A stretch of 64,000 nucleotides of DNA from Maribacter huludaoensis (GCF_029350945.1 NZ_JARKMS010000002.1:421984-485983); one strand, 5' to 3'. Counted from the stretch's first letter, positions 18,913 through 29,023 are shown. Numbers and translations are program-made. Notes: a model not told the origin generated them from the letters alone.

Positions 18913-19800
18913 ATGAACGCGTATGTTTTTCCTGGGCAAGGTGCTCAATTTGTTGGAATGGGTTTAGATTTATATGAAAAATATCCTATTGCAAAGGAGT
19001 TATTTTTAAAGGCAAATGAAATATTGGGCTTTGACATTACAGAAGTAATGTTCAGGGGCACTGCCGAAGGATTAAAAGAAACTAAGGTTACACAGCCAGC
19101 AATATTTTTACATTCCGTTATTTTAAGTAAAGTAATGGGAGATGCATTTAAACCAGACATGGTTGCGGGTCATTCTCTTGGTGAGTTTTCTGCCTTGGTG
19201 GCAAATAATACATTAAGTTTTGAAGACGGTTTAAGATTGGTATCCCAACGTGCTTTGGCAATGCAGAAAGCTTGCGAACTTAAACCATCTACTATGGCTG
19301 CGGTTTTAGGTTTGGAAGATGCTGTTGTTGAAAATGTTTGTGCGGATATTTCGGGAATTGTTGTTGCTGCAAATTATAATTGTCCCGGTCAATTGGTGAT
19401 TTCAGGTGAAATTTCGGCAGTTGAAGAAGCTTGTGAAAAACTAAAAGAAGCAGGTGCTAGACGTGCCTTGATGCTTCCTGTTGGTGGAGCATTCCACTCA
19501 CCATTGATGGAGCCTGCTAGAGAAGAATTAGCTGCTGCAATAGCTAATACTACGTTCTCGACACCTAGCTGTCCAATATATCAAAATGTACCGACAACCG
19601 CGGTTAACAATGCTGAGGAAATTAAAAAGAATTTAATGCTGCAATTGACAGCACCTGTAAAATGGACGCAGAGTGTTCAGCAAATGGTAAAGGATGGTGC
19701 TACGGTTTTCACTGAAATAGGTCCAGGTAAGGTATTACAAGGTTTGGTAAGAAAAATTGAACCAAGTGTTACCACACAAGCCCCAGAGCTGGCAGAGTAA
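18913..19800 (+). CDS. fabD: Malonyl-CoA:ACP transacylase
   Basis: 295 residues. PGQGAQ lies near the N terminus, the nucleophile Ser88 in GHSLGE, the catalytic His195 in GAFHSP, and the QPAIF block at about 61-65. FabD loads malonyl groups from CoA onto acyl carrier protein for fatty-acid synthesis in the cytoplasm. It has its own promoter and is not next to other fab genes; a KAS-III-like gene lies 37 kb away at 56620. Confidence 0.96.
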   Translation: MNAYVFPGQGAQFVGMGLDLYEKYPIAKELFLKANEILGFDITEVMFRGTAEGLKETKVTQPAIFLHSVILSKVMGDAFKPDMVAGHSLGEFSALVANNTLSFEDGLRLVSQRALAMQKACELKPSTMAAVLGLEDAVVENVCADISGIVVAANYNCPGQLVISGEISAVEEACEKLKEAGARRALMLPVGGAFHSPLMEPAREELAAAIANTTFSTPSCPIYQNVPTTAVNNAEEIKKNLMLQLTAPVKWTQSVQQMVKDGATVFTEIGPGKVLQGLVRKIEPSVTTQAPELAE

Positions 19801-19940
19801 CCAATGTTTCTTTAATATTACCATTTAACCTATAAATCCTTTTTTCAACTGTTTCTGAGCGGTTTACCTTGATTTTTTTGTAATATTGAGACCCTCTTTT
19901 CGGTTGCGGATTTAGAACTTTTCCAATCACACTGCAGGGT

Positions 19941-22900
19941 ATGATAAAGAATGCTATGAAAATAAGTGTATATAATAGTTTTTTGACTCTTAGTTTTAAA
20001 AGGAGTTTTAAGAAATTCCTTTTCGTTTTCGGATTCCTTTTTTTAGGTGCTTTTTCACAGAGTTCCTTTGCACAAACGGTAAATGTTACTAAGATTAGAG
20101 ATGCTGAAGAAGGAGGGTTGACCGGTAGATTTAGAATTACCGTTATTGGTACTGGTCCAAATACCATAACTGTAAAATACAATGTATTGGTTTCTAGTAC
20201 CGCTACAGAAGGTGATGATTATATTGCTTTGCCTGGTGAAATCGATGTTGATTACTCTGTTTTTGGTTCTGGTAGTGAGACTATAAACTTAATTTCTGTC
20301 AATGATAATTTTGTAGAAGGTAATGAGACCGTTATTATTGAGCTGATAGAGAATGATGATGAAGTTTATACTATTGGAGCAAATAGTGAAGTTACTATAA
20401 ATATTGAAGATGATGATACTGGTGAAGTAACTTTAAGTGTGCCAAATGTTTCTAGAAGTGAAACTTTAGAGGGTGTTACTACTAATACTGAGTATGCCCT
20501 TTTTAGAATAACCCTTAGTGAGACTAATAATACAGGTGGTCCTGTGACGGTTGATTATGAATTTAGTGGTGGTACAGCTACAGAAGATGATGATTATTCT
20601 GTGGTTAGTACTGCGGTTATTGCTGATGGTGCATCATTCACAAATCTGTTGATTAATCCCGTAGATGATGATTTAGTAGAAGGTGGTGAAACAGTTACTA
20701 TGACAATAACTGGTGTTGATAGCGATTCTTACTCAATTGGTACTCCAGATACGGATACGGTTACAATTCTAGATAATGATATTTTTGAAGCCTCTATAGA
20801 ATCTACAACCGCTACCGCTAGGGAAAGCCCTTTAACCGTAGGTGTTTTTTTGGTTGATGTAGATAAAATAAATGCGACCGGAGCACCAATTGAAATTGAA
20901 TATGAAGTAAATGGTACAGCAGATGAGGGTGATGATTTTACAGCTCTATCAGGTACGGTCATAATTGAAGAAGGAGAAAGTACAGGTGTTATTACACTTA
21001 CGCCAATTAATGATACGGATATTGAAACAAACGAAACAGTTGTTTTAACATTAGTAGATGGTCCTGATTATACGGTTGGCGGTCCTGATAGTGCTACGGT
21101 GGTAATCGTAAGTGACGATGCTAATGTTGCCCAGATTACCGCATCTGATGGTACTGCAGCAGAAAGTAGTGGAACGGTTTCAACCGGAGAATTTACCGTA
21201 AGTTTAAGTGCTCCCAATAATACTACTGGTCCAATAATAGTTAACTATAACATTTCTGGTACAGCTGAAAATGATATTGATTATGACGAAATAAGTGATA
21301 ATGCCGTAAGTATTCCAGTTGGTGAACAAGAGGTTGGAATTGAAATTTCTCCTATAAACGACGCCATTCAAGAGGGGACCGAAACTGTTATCTTGACTTT
21401 AATTAATGGTACGGGGTATGATTTAGGAACTGCGGCTACGAGAACGGCGACTGTTGAAATTGACGATAATGATCAGGCTACATTGACAATTTCAGATGAA
21501 TCGTTAAATGAAGATGCTACTGTTGGTGAAATGATTTTTGATGTGGTTTTGGATTTGGAAGTTGTAGGTGGTACAACCGTAACTTATTCCTTTGCTGATG
21601 ATACGGCTACAGAAGGTGAAGATTACACAGGGGTCAGCGGTTTGCTTACTTTTGATGGAGATGCAGGTGAAGTACAACAGATTACAGTGCCGGTTATCAA
21701 TGATGCTATTTTAGAAAATACGGAAACATTTACGGTTCAATTAGGGATACCGACTAATAATGTACAAAGGGGAAGCAATGGTTCTGCTATAGGTACTATA
21801 CAAGATGATGATAATTGTGTTGCGGCGCCTACTTTAGATACTTCGGTTTCCAATATCTATTGCGTAGAAGCGGCAGGGGATGATTTTTCTGCGAACTTAT
21901 TCGATTTTACAAGTAGTACGGCTCCTGCCGGTACGGTTTTAACTTGGAGTAGGGTTTCTAATCCGCTAAATACCAATTCACACTTAACGGTTGCTGAGGC
22001 CCAAGATGTTGATTTACCTGCATCATATTATGGTTTTTTCTATGATGAAGCCAATAATTGTGCTAGTGGAACTATAGAGGTGCAAATTGTTCGTAATGTG
22101 TTGCCACAGTTAACCGAAATTAACGATAACGAACGTTGTGGTCCTGGTACATTGCTGTTAAGTGTAGAGCCAACTGATGGTGCCTCTGTAAATTGGTATG
22201 ATTCTTTAGATGCGGTTACGCCTATAGCAATGGGTGAAACGTTTACGACTCCTTCATTGAACGCTACGGCTACTTATTACGTTGAAGCTACAGAGAACGA
22301 ATGTACTACAGAAAGGCAGCCTGTAGTTGCAAGAATAGGTTCACAGGCAACTACCGGAACAGCAACAAACGGTTCTATTTGTAATGTAGCTGCGAATGGA
22401 CTTACAACTATTGATTTAGATTCAAGACTTTCTGGTGCTGATCCCGGAGTTTGGATTTTTGTTTCTGGTCCTGAAACAAATGTTGATATCAGTTCTACCA
22501 ATGTTGTAGATTTTGAAGGTGCTACTTCTGGTGCTTATATATTTAGCTATACAACAACTAATTCTACGGCACCTTGTGAAAACCTTACCGTAGAGGTCAC
22601 TATAAACGTAAGCGATTGTGAAACCGATGATGATGATGACGGTCTTTTAGGTGGTCAGGAAGTAGTTCTTGGTACTGATTCTACTAATGAAGATACAGAT
22701 GGTGACGGTATTAATGATGGTGATGAAGTTGGTGATAATATCGATAATCCTTTAGATGAAGATGGTGATGGAATAATAGATGCGCTAGATTCGAATACGG
22801 AAGATGCCGATAATGATGGTGTTAATGACCAGCAAGATCCTGCAAATAACAATCCTTGTATTCCCAGCCGTTTTAACGGTAGCTGTGATACGGATGGTGA

Positions 22901-24056
22901 CGGGGTTTCAGATTTGGACGAACAGACCAATGGCTCTGATCCAGATGATCCTTGTGATCCAGTGGCAACGCCCAACTGCGATGATCCTATAGATTTAGAG
23001 GTGTTGAAATCTGTTGATAATGTTGATGCTCTAATTGGCGATACCATTATATTTAAAATATTGCTTACCAACTTATCGGATAGAACAGCACGGGCTATTG
23101 TTGTTGGCGATCTTTTAGAATTAGGTTTTGATTTTGTTTCGGCAGATGCTCCTGAGGCTACAGAGTATGATGAGGTATCTGGTAACTGGACTATTTCAGA
23201 GCTAGCGGCAGGAATATCTTTAGAATTATCCATTACCGTAGTAGTTGCAGAGCAAGGTCCTTATACCAATACAGCTGTGTTGTTAGAATCTATTCCTTCG
23301 GACAATAACCCAGAGAATGATGAAGCTACGGTTGAATTAAGTACTGAAGCGCCAGAAGGCGTTGATCTTAAAATTGAAAAAGAAGCTCGTCCAGATACGG
23401 TATTGGTTGGTGATGAAGTAGAATTTATTATTAGGGTTACCAATGTTTCAGAATCTGATGTGGTAACGGACATCGTTGTCAGCGATTTAATTGCTATTGA
23501 AAACGGATTTGAATTTGTTTCTGCTGAGTCAGACTTTAACGGTACATATGATGAGATAACCGGTAATTGGAATATTCCGACTTTAAATAGGGAAGAGACT
23601 GCAACATTGATTATAAGAGCAAGGGTTCCTGCCACCGGATCGTTTACAAATACCGCAAACATTATTAGGTCTACGCCTAGAGATGGTAATACTGAAAACA
23701 ATGAAGCTACGGTAACGGTCGAGGTAATAGAGAAAAGCCCTGCCGATCCAGGATTTCTTTACAATCAATTCTCCCCTAACGGGAATAACCAGAATGAGGT
23801 TCTTCGTATCAATAGAACTATGACCGATCCAGTCACCGGTGTGCAGGTAGAGGTTAATTTGCAATACAAAATAAAAATTTACGATCGCTACGGAAACCTT
23901 GTTTTTGAAACAGAAAAAGTAAACGATAGCGATGTTTGGGACGGTACTTATGAAGGTAAGGAATCACCAAAGGGAACTTATTTTTATATCATGAACTATA
24001 GTGTTAATAATCAACCTGCCGTAATGGAAAAAGGTTGGATACAGCTTATTAGATAA
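19941..24056 (+). CDS. Giant surface protein: Calx-beta repeats, calcium-binding Asp-rich repeats, DUF11 domains and a type-B gliding-motility C-terminal domain
   Basis: 1371 residues with a signal peptide ending SSFAQ (about residue 45). About five Calx-beta repeats span 45-640, marked by recurring (A)TEGDDY and DDND-type calcium sites. Ig-like sections follow (640-890). An Asp-rich thrombospondin-type-3-like stretch spans 893-1012 (repeated DGDG-N/D units). Two DUF11 domains span about 1013-1135 and 1140-1262. The last 100 residues (FSPNGNNQNE, IYDRYGNLVFE, VWDGTYEG, KGTYFYI) are the gliding-motility-associated domain recognised by the type IX secretion system. The likely location is the cell surface, as a calcium-stiffened adhesin. 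The SprF-like gene follows after 8 bases. Confidence 0.9.
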   Translation: MIKNAMKISVYNSFLTLSFKRSFKKFLFVFGFLFLGAFSQSSFAQTVNVTKIRDAEEGGLTGRFRITVIGTGPNTITVKYNVLVSSTATEGDDYIALPGEIDVDYSVFGSGSETINLISVNDNFVEGNETVIIELIENDDEVYTIGANSEVTINIEDDDTGEVTLSVPNVSRSETLEGVTTNTEYALFRITLSETNNTGGPVTVDYEFSGGTATEDDDYSVVSTAVIADGASFTNLLINPVDDDLVEGGETVTMTITGVDSDSYSIGTPDTDTVTILDNDIFEASIESTTATARESPLTVGVFLVDVDKINATGAPIEIEYEVNGTADEGDDFTALSGTVIIEEGESTGVITLTPINDTDIETNETVVLTLVDGPDYTVGGPDSATVVIVSDDANVAQITASDGTAAESSGTVSTGEFTVSLSAPNNTTGPIIVNYNISGTAENDIDYDEISDNAVSIPVGEQEVGIEISPINDAIQEGTETVILTLINGTGYDLGTAATRTATVEIDDNDQATLTISDESLNEDATVGEMIFDVVLDLEVVGGTTVTYSFADDTATEGEDYTGVSGLLTFDGDAGEVQQITVPVINDAILENTETFTVQLGIPTNNVQRGSNGSAIGTIQDDDNCVAAPTLDTSVSNIYCVEAAGDDFSANLFDFTSSTAPAGTVLTWSRVSNPLNTNSHLTVAEAQDVDLPASYYGFFYDEANNCASGTIEVQIVRNVLPQLTEINDNERCGPGTLLLSVEPTDGASVNWYDSLDAVTPIAMGETFTTPSLNATATYYVEATENECTTERQPVVARIGSQATTGTATNGSICNVAANGLTTIDLDSRLSGADPGVWIFVSGPETNVDISSTNVVDFEGATSGAYIFSYTTTNSTAPCENLTVEVTINVSDCETDDDDDGLLGGQEVVLGTDSTNEDTDGDGINDGDEVGDNIDNPLDEDGDGIIDALDSNTEDADNDGVNDQQDPANNNPCIPSRFNGSCDTDGDGVSDLDEQTNGSDPDDPCDPVATPNCDDPIDLEVLKSVDNVDALIGDTIIFKILLTNLSDRTARAIVVGDLLELGFDFVSADAPEATEYDEVSGNWTISELAAGISLELSITVVVAEQGPYTNTAVLLESIPSDNNPENDEATVELSTEAPEGVDLKIEKEARPDTVLVGDEVEFIIRVTNVSESDVVTDIVVSDLIAIENGFEFVSAESDFNGTYDEITGNWNIPTLNREETATLIIRARVPATGSFTNTANIIRSTPRDGNTENNEATVTVEVIEKSPADPGFLYNQFSPNGNNQNEVLRINRTMTDPVTGVQVEVNLQYKIKIYDRYGNLVFETEKVNDSDVWDGTYEGKESPKGTYFYIMNYSVNNQPAVMEKGWIQLIR

Positions 24057-24064
24057 AATAAATT

Positions 24065-25045
24065 ATGGATTATAACTTTTATAAACCGAGTTATACTATT
24101 GCTTTAGTGCTATTTTCTCTGTTAAGCTTTAAGGCAATTGCGCAGAAAGAACCACAGTATACACAGTACATGTATAATATAGGTAGTTTTAACCCGGCTT
24201 ATGTAGGTACGGTTGAGAATCCTGAATTTTCAGGTCTGTACAGGGCTCAATGGATAGATATACCTGGTGCACCCAGAACATTTCGTTTTGGTGCTAATTT
24301 GCCGTTTAAAAATGAAAAAGTAGGTTTGGGAATAAATATCGTAAATGATGAATTGGGGCCTGCAACGCAGACCTATGCGGATATTTCATATTCATACCAA
24401 ATTATGGTTACGGATGAGACAAAATTATCGTTTGGTATCGATGCAGGAGGCTCGTTCTTAAATGTTGATTTTTCTAAGGGAACTTTTGAAAACCCAGGCG
24501 AAAATCTTAATGATGAAATGCTTACCAAGTTCTATCCAACGGTTGGCGCCGGTGCGTTCTTATACTCAGAAGATTGGTATCTAGGTGCTTCGGTACCTAA
24601 CTTCTTGACAGAAGGCATATATAATGATGAGATTGCGTCTATAGTGGAAGATAAAATTCAGTTTAACTTTATTGGTGGTTATGTTTTTGAACTTTCGGAC
24701 AATTTAAAGTTCAAACCTGCCTTCTTGATAAATACCATATCCGGCTCACCGGTGAACGTTAACCTATCAAGTAATTTCTTGATATCCGACGTGGTAACCG
24801 CTGGGGTTTCTTATCGATTGGATAATGCTTTTAGCGGTTTGGCTGGTTTTCAAATATCCAATACCTTGTTTGCAGGATATTCATATGATTACAATACAAA
24901 CTTGCTTGGAGATTTCAATAATGGCTCTCACGAAATTATACTTAAGTTCTATTTAGGTAGAAAGGGACCTTCAAAAAGCAAGAGTAGTAGTGATAAGAAT
25001 GCCAAGGGTAAGCCTAAACAAGTAGATTCGCCTAGATTCTTTTAA
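24065..25045 (+). CDS. PorP/SprF family protein, partner of the preceding adhesin
   Basis: 326 residues. Signal peptide about 1-27 (ending AIAQ), then family motifs EPQYTQYMYNIGSFNPAYVG and FRFGANLPF, and a beta-rich membrane body. The C terminus is basic and Ser/Lys-rich (about 300-326). In gliding flavobacteria, SprF supports surface delivery of SprB, whose C-terminal domain is of the same type as the preceding gene's. Eight bases separate the two genes and 11 separate this gene from the OmpA-family gene, so a three-gene operon is likely. Confidence 0.92.
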   Translation: MDYNFYKPSYTIALVLFSLLSFKAIAQKEPQYTQYMYNIGSFNPAYVGTVENPEFSGLYRAQWIDIPGAPRTFRFGANLPFKNEKVGLGINIVNDELGPATQTYADISYSYQIMVTDETKLSFGIDAGGSFLNVDFSKGTFENPGENLNDEMLTKFYPTVGAGAFLYSEDWYLGASVPNFLTEGIYNDEIASIVEDKIQFNFIGGYVFELSDNLKFKPAFLINTISGSPVNVNLSSNFLISDVVTAGVSYRLDNAFSGLAGFQISNTLFAGYSYDYNTNLLGDFNNGSHEIILKFYLGRKGPSKSKSSSDKNAKGKPKQVDSPRFF

Positions 25046-25056
25046 AGAGAACGTAA

Positions 25057-26967
25057 ATGAAATTTAAATTAATCATAGTATTACTGCTTTTTGTACCATT
25101 TTTTGGTACGGCACAAAACAAAAAGTCTAAAGCTGACGATCTTTTTTATGGCTATCAATATGAAAAAGCTATTGAAGCGTACAAAAGTGAAATGCAGAAA
25201 GATTCATTGACCAACCATCAATTGTTAAATCTTGCAGATTCTTATTTCAGTACCGGTAGGTTTGATAATGCCTCTGAACTTTATTTAAAGGTAAATAGGA
25301 ACGATACTATTATGTCTGTAAACAGATTTAATAAAATGTTGCAGAGTCTTTCTAAAAATTCGGAAAAAGATAGGGTTAAGATGTTTTTGAAGTCAAAAGC
25401 GGATAAATTGTCTCCTGAACTTTTGGAGAATGCCGAATTTAATTACAGCTTATTGGATATTCCATCGAATATGGATAATAGTCTTGTGCGTGATTTAGGT
25501 ATTAACAGTGCTCAAGGAGATTTCTCGCCTGCTTTTTATAAGAACGGAATATTGTTCAGTAGTAGTAGAGGTAGAAACAGTAAAAATGTATATGAGCCTA
25601 CCGGTGAATCTTATTTAGATATCTATTTTGCAAGATTAAGCGCAAACAATACCTTGGTAGAAGTTGAGAATTTCAAAGAAATTCCGGCAACTGAATTTCA
25701 TAAGTCTACACCTTACTATTCTGAAAAGTTGGAAACGTTTTTTTATATTCTATCCAACGAAGAAGACGGCGAGCTTAGATATGACGAGAACGGTAAAAAT
25801 GCTCTGGCGATCGGTACACTTGCAAAGAATAATAGATTTAGATTTATATTAAAGGATTTAAGTACTTCCTTTTACTACCCTTACTTTGACGATGCTACCG
25901 AGCGTTTGTATTTTGCCGCTAATTTTGATGATAGCTATGGCGGTACAGATCTATATTATGTGTATACTAACAACGGGCAAATTATGTCTGCGCCAATTAA
26001 TTTAGGTCCTAGAATTAACTCACCTGGTAACGAAATTGCACCGTACGTTTTTGACGGTAGTTTATACTTTTCTTCTGATATATTCTATGGACTTGGTGGA
26101 ATGGACATATACAAGGCCAATATGTTGCCCAATGATTCTTATACCATACCCGTTAATTTAGGTGCGGGAATAAATTCTAAAGCTGATGATTTTGGATTTA
26201 TTATTAGAAATGTTGAGAATACAGGCTTGTCAGGTTTCTTTGCTTCTAATAGAGAAGGCGGTAAAGGTGGTGATGACCTTTATGGTTTCGAATTTAAAAA
26301 TACACCTGGTTTAAAAACATTTGCTCTAGGTGGTAAAGTGGTCAACCTAAGAAATAAGGTTGGTTTAAAAGGTGCTCAGGTAAGATTGTTGAATCAACAA
26401 GGCGATATTTTAAAAGAAGTTATAGCTGGTGAAAACGGTAGCTTTAGATTGGAGATACCATGGACATCTCAAGTTACCATACAGGCTATGAACGATGGGT
26501 ATTCTATATTCTCCACGACATACTCTGAGGAGGGCATGGAAGAAATACAGAATACATCTTTTAATATGGGTCTTGCAAGAATGGAAGATTTGGTGACACA
26601 AAAAGAAGATAAAACGGTTATAAAACTTAACAAATTCTATTTCGATAAAGGTAAGTCGGTAATAAACGCTCAGGTGGAAAGTGAATTGAAGAAGGTAATA
26701 GATGCCGTTGAACGTTTTCCTCAAATGAGACTAAGAATACAGTCTTATACGGATACTAGGGGAAGTAGTTCATCCAACAAAAGATTATCACAGGCTAGGG
26801 CCGATGAAATTAAAAACTATCTTCTGAGTAATGGATTGAACTCGAACAATATTATCGAGGCAACTGGTTATGGTGAAGAAAACATTGTAAACAATTGTGT
26901 TAATGGTGCCTATTGCCTGGATTTTCTTCACAAACAGAATGAACGTACGTTATTTGTCGTAGAATGA
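25057..26967 (+). CDS. OmpA-family protein with TPR, PD40 and carboxypeptidase-regulatory-like domains
   Basis: 636 residues. Signal peptide about 1-19; TPR-like helices 25-125; PD40/WD40-like propeller blades about 150-410 (SPAFYKNGILFSSSRG, PYFDDATERLYFAAN, APYVFDGSLYFSSD); a CarboxypepD_reg-like domain 425-510; and an OmpA C-terminal peptidoglycan-binding domain about 525-636 with TDTRG and the usual RLSQARAD block. The protein is expected at the outer membrane, tethered to peptidoglycan. The same trio of adhesin, SprF and OmpA protein recurs in Flavobacteriaceae. No terminator was seen after it. Confidence 0.92.
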   Translation: MKFKLIIVLLLFVPFFGTAQNKKSKADDLFYGYQYEKAIEAYKSEMQKDSLTNHQLLNLADSYFSTGRFDNASELYLKVNRNDTIMSVNRFNKMLQSLSKNSEKDRVKMFLKSKADKLSPELLENAEFNYSLLDIPSNMDNSLVRDLGINSAQGDFSPAFYKNGILFSSSRGRNSKNVYEPTGESYLDIYFARLSANNTLVEVENFKEIPATEFHKSTPYYSEKLETFFYILSNEEDGELRYDENGKNALAIGTLAKNNRFRFILKDLSTSFYYPYFDDATERLYFAANFDDSYGGTDLYYVYTNNGQIMSAPINLGPRINSPGNEIAPYVFDGSLYFSSDIFYGLGGMDIYKANMLPNDSYTIPVNLGAGINSKADDFGFIIRNVENTGLSGFFASNREGGKGGDDLYGFEFKNTPGLKTFALGGKVVNLRNKVGLKGAQVRLLNQQGDILKEVIAGENGSFRLEIPWTSQVTIQAMNDGYSIFSTTYSEEGMEEIQNTSFNMGLARMEDLVTQKEDKTVIKLNKFYFDKGKSVINAQVESELKKVIDAVERFPQMRLRIQSYTDTRGSSSSNKRLSQARADEIKNYLLSNGLNSNNIIEATGYGEENIVNNCVNGAYCLDFLHKQNERTLFVVE

Positions 26968-26988
26968 TGATGTTCATTTTTATGTTGT

Positions 26989-28239
26989 TTAGATTACAAT
27001 AATGTAGAAATAATAAAGTGCAAAGCACGAGAGAAATAAAATACCGGCGTAGGTAAGTATTTTTAATCTTCTACCGGGTCGTAATTTTGGGTCTATATCG
27101 TTACTGGTCACATTTTTAAGATTCATGTATCCTATGATGGGGGCTACGACAAAAGAAACAAAGGTTGCCAGGGCTACCAAATTACCCATATTGGCGCTAA
27201 ATGCTGCTATAACTACAAAATTGATAATGGTCAAGACCAATACTGCAATAGCGAAAGCTGTTTTGGTAATGTACCATTTATTTTTTGGTCTTAATAGAGA
27301 GATAATATCCAAACTAACTCTAGCTAAAGCGTCATGTGCGGTCATACAAGTACTGAACATAGTGGCGAAAGCCGAAATGGCGATAAAGAGATAGGCCCAT
27401 GATCCAATATGTTGGGTAAATAATTTAACTACTTGATCGGCAAAACTTACCGCATTGTTACTTAGTTGCATATTTGTGCCATAGAGGGTAAACCATCCTA
27501 TAGTCATGAAGAAAATAGCCAATATAGCCGTAATGGTATATCCTATATTAAATTCCTGTAAAGACTCTTTTAGGCTAGGCTTACTTTGAGTTTTCCATTT
27601 TTCTATACTCCATAAACTAATCCAACTAGAGGCTTCTACACTGGTTGGCATCCATCCAATGAGTCCTATTAAAAATAATATTCCCATTTCGTTGAATATG
27701 GGTAAAGGTTCAAAGCTTGGGGCATGTGCAACCGGTCCTTTCACCAGTACTAAAATGGTGGTCACCAATAGAGCAACGAACAGTATGCTGACAACGAATT
27801 TTAAACTGATTTCCAAAAACTTATATTTTCCAAAAATGAGTAACGCGCTTATAATTAAAAATAAGATCAATGCTATCATGGCTATTGAACTATGGCCAAT
27901 ACCAAATAGATTCATAAAAAGCCCTGCGGTAACCGTATACAAGGCCGCTAGGATGGTAAAGGTAGTTACTAAAGTAATTATGGCATAAAACCATAGATAG
28001 TCCTTGCCGCGGTTTAAATAGCCTTCTATTAAAGTCTTGTTAGTAACATTTGTATAGCGAACACCGAATTCAAAGAAAGGGTATTTTAAAATGTTTGCCA
28101 GAATAATAGGTATGACCATTACCCAGCCATATTGTGCTCCTGCCTTGGTAGATAAAACTAGATGAGATGTGCCAATGGCCATACTAGCAAACAAAAGTCC
28201 GGGACCTAAATTTTTTAGAATTGTTTTAAAATCGAGCAT
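26989..28239 (-). CDS. Nramp-related membrane transporter lacking the canonical metal-site residues
   Basis: 416 residues, about 11 hydrophobic segments, with an Nramp-like start KNLGPGLLFASMAIGTSHLV. Canonical Nramp transporters have DPGN in the first helix and MPH in the sixth. Here the matching positions read AIGTSH and WMPTSVEASS, so the metal-ligand Asp and Asn and the His are absent. The fold assignment is reasonable, but a manganese or iron substrate should not be assumed. The gene is convergent to the OmpA-family gene, 21 bases apart. Confidence 0.8.
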   Translation of the reverse strand: MLDFKTILKNLGPGLLFASMAIGTSHLVLSTKAGAQYGWVMVIPIILANILKYPFFEFGVRYTNVTNKTLIEGYLNRGKDYLWFYAIITLVTTFTILAALYTVTAGLFMNLFGIGHSSIAMIALILFLIISALLIFGKYKFLEISLKFVVSILFVALLVTTILVLVKGPVAHAPSFEPLPIFNEMGILFLIGLIGWMPTSVEASSWISLWSIEKWKTQSKPSLKESLQEFNIGYTITAILAIFFMTIGWFTLYGTNMQLSNNAVSFADQVVKLFTQHIGSWAYLFIAISAFATMFSTCMTAHDALARVSLDIISLLRPKNKWYITKTAFAIAVLVLTIINFVVIAAFSANMGNLVALATFVSFVVAPIIGYMNLKNVTSNDIDPKLRPGRRLKILTYAGILFLSCFALYYFYIIVI

Positions 28240-28287
28240 TATAAACGGTTTGGTTGGTGCTCTTAAATTTACTCTATTTAATATTAT

Positions 28288-28923
28288 TTATTTAATTTCT
28301 ATAGTAGTGCCGTAAAATTTGGGTTGTGTATTCAATATCATATCTATGAATACTTTGACCCGGGCAAGGTATTCCCTTATTTGCACTTTTAGTCCTTGGC
28401 TGGTAGAAACATCTTTGGCATTGAAGCCTATAGCGTTCAAGCCCTTTTGTTTGGCTATATAAATAGCTCTTTCATTATGAAACTTTTGTGAGATTACCGT
28501 AACGTTGTCCAGGCCGAAAATAAATTTTGCCCTGAACATGGAATCTAATGTACGAAAACCTGCATAGTCCAAGAAAATCACTTTTTCTGGGATGCCCGCT
28601 TTTACCAAATCTTTTTTAAATGTATCCGGTTCATTATAGTAGATGCTACCATTATCTCCACTAACAAGAATAAATTTGATTTTACCTGCATTATAGAGTG
28701 CTTTGGTAGCGTTAATGCGATACGTGTAGTATGGGTTTGGGGATCCGTCAGTTAATCTGTTAGAGGTGCCTAAAACTAGTCCGACGCGATTAGTTGGAAT
28801 TAAAGATATATCTGAGTACGTTCTTTCTTCTGCAGTGCTTGAGATAATAATATTGCAGATCAAAATCATTATTATTAATGCTAATAGTAATAAGCCGGAT
28901 ATTTTTAATATTTTTTTTAGCAT
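28288..28923 (-). CDS. YdcF/SanA/ElyC (DUF218) family membrane-anchored protein
   Basis: 211 residues. An N-terminal membrane segment (about 6-28) is followed by a DUF218 Rossmann-like domain with VLGTS near the start, VSGDNGSIYYNEP in the middle and ISQKFHNERAIYIA later. The nearest described relatives (SanA) influence envelope permeability to vancomycin, by an unknown mechanism. It is 48 bases upstream of the Nramp-like gene on the same strand and may share a transcript. Confidence 0.87.
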   Translation of the reverse strand: MLKKILKISGLLLLALIIMILICNIIISSTAEERTYSDISLIPTNRVGLVLGTSNRLTDGSPNPYYTYRINATKALYNAGKIKFILVSGDNGSIYYNEPDTFKKDLVKAGIPEKVIFLDYAGFRTLDSMFRAKFIFGLDNVTVISQKFHNERAIYIAKQKGLNAIGFNAKDVSTSQGLKVQIREYLARVKVFIDMILNTQPKFYGTTIEIK

Positions 28924-29023
28924 GTAATCTATATCGTAACTAAAGTTAATGAATAACTACATGATTTAAATTATTAAAAATTCTTTTTGGGATCCGGTTG
29001 CCCTAAAGGTTGCCCTATAAAAT

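Noticed and set aside
19769-20182. A 137-codon minus-strand open frame spanning the fabD-adhesin gap
   Set aside because: It overlaps the end of fabD and the signal peptide of the adhesin, with no family resemblance.
20170-21800. CRISPR-like or DNA repeat array in the adhesin gene
   Set aside because: The repetition is at the protein-domain level (Calx-beta units of about 110 residues) with diverged DNA, not short identical DNA repeats with spacers.
22655-23233. A 192-codon open frame on the minus strand inside the surface protein
   Set aside because: It mirrors the acidic, repetitive plus-strand coding sequence. It is rich in Ser/Pro with no recognisable domain, and the plus-strand gene is beyond doubt.
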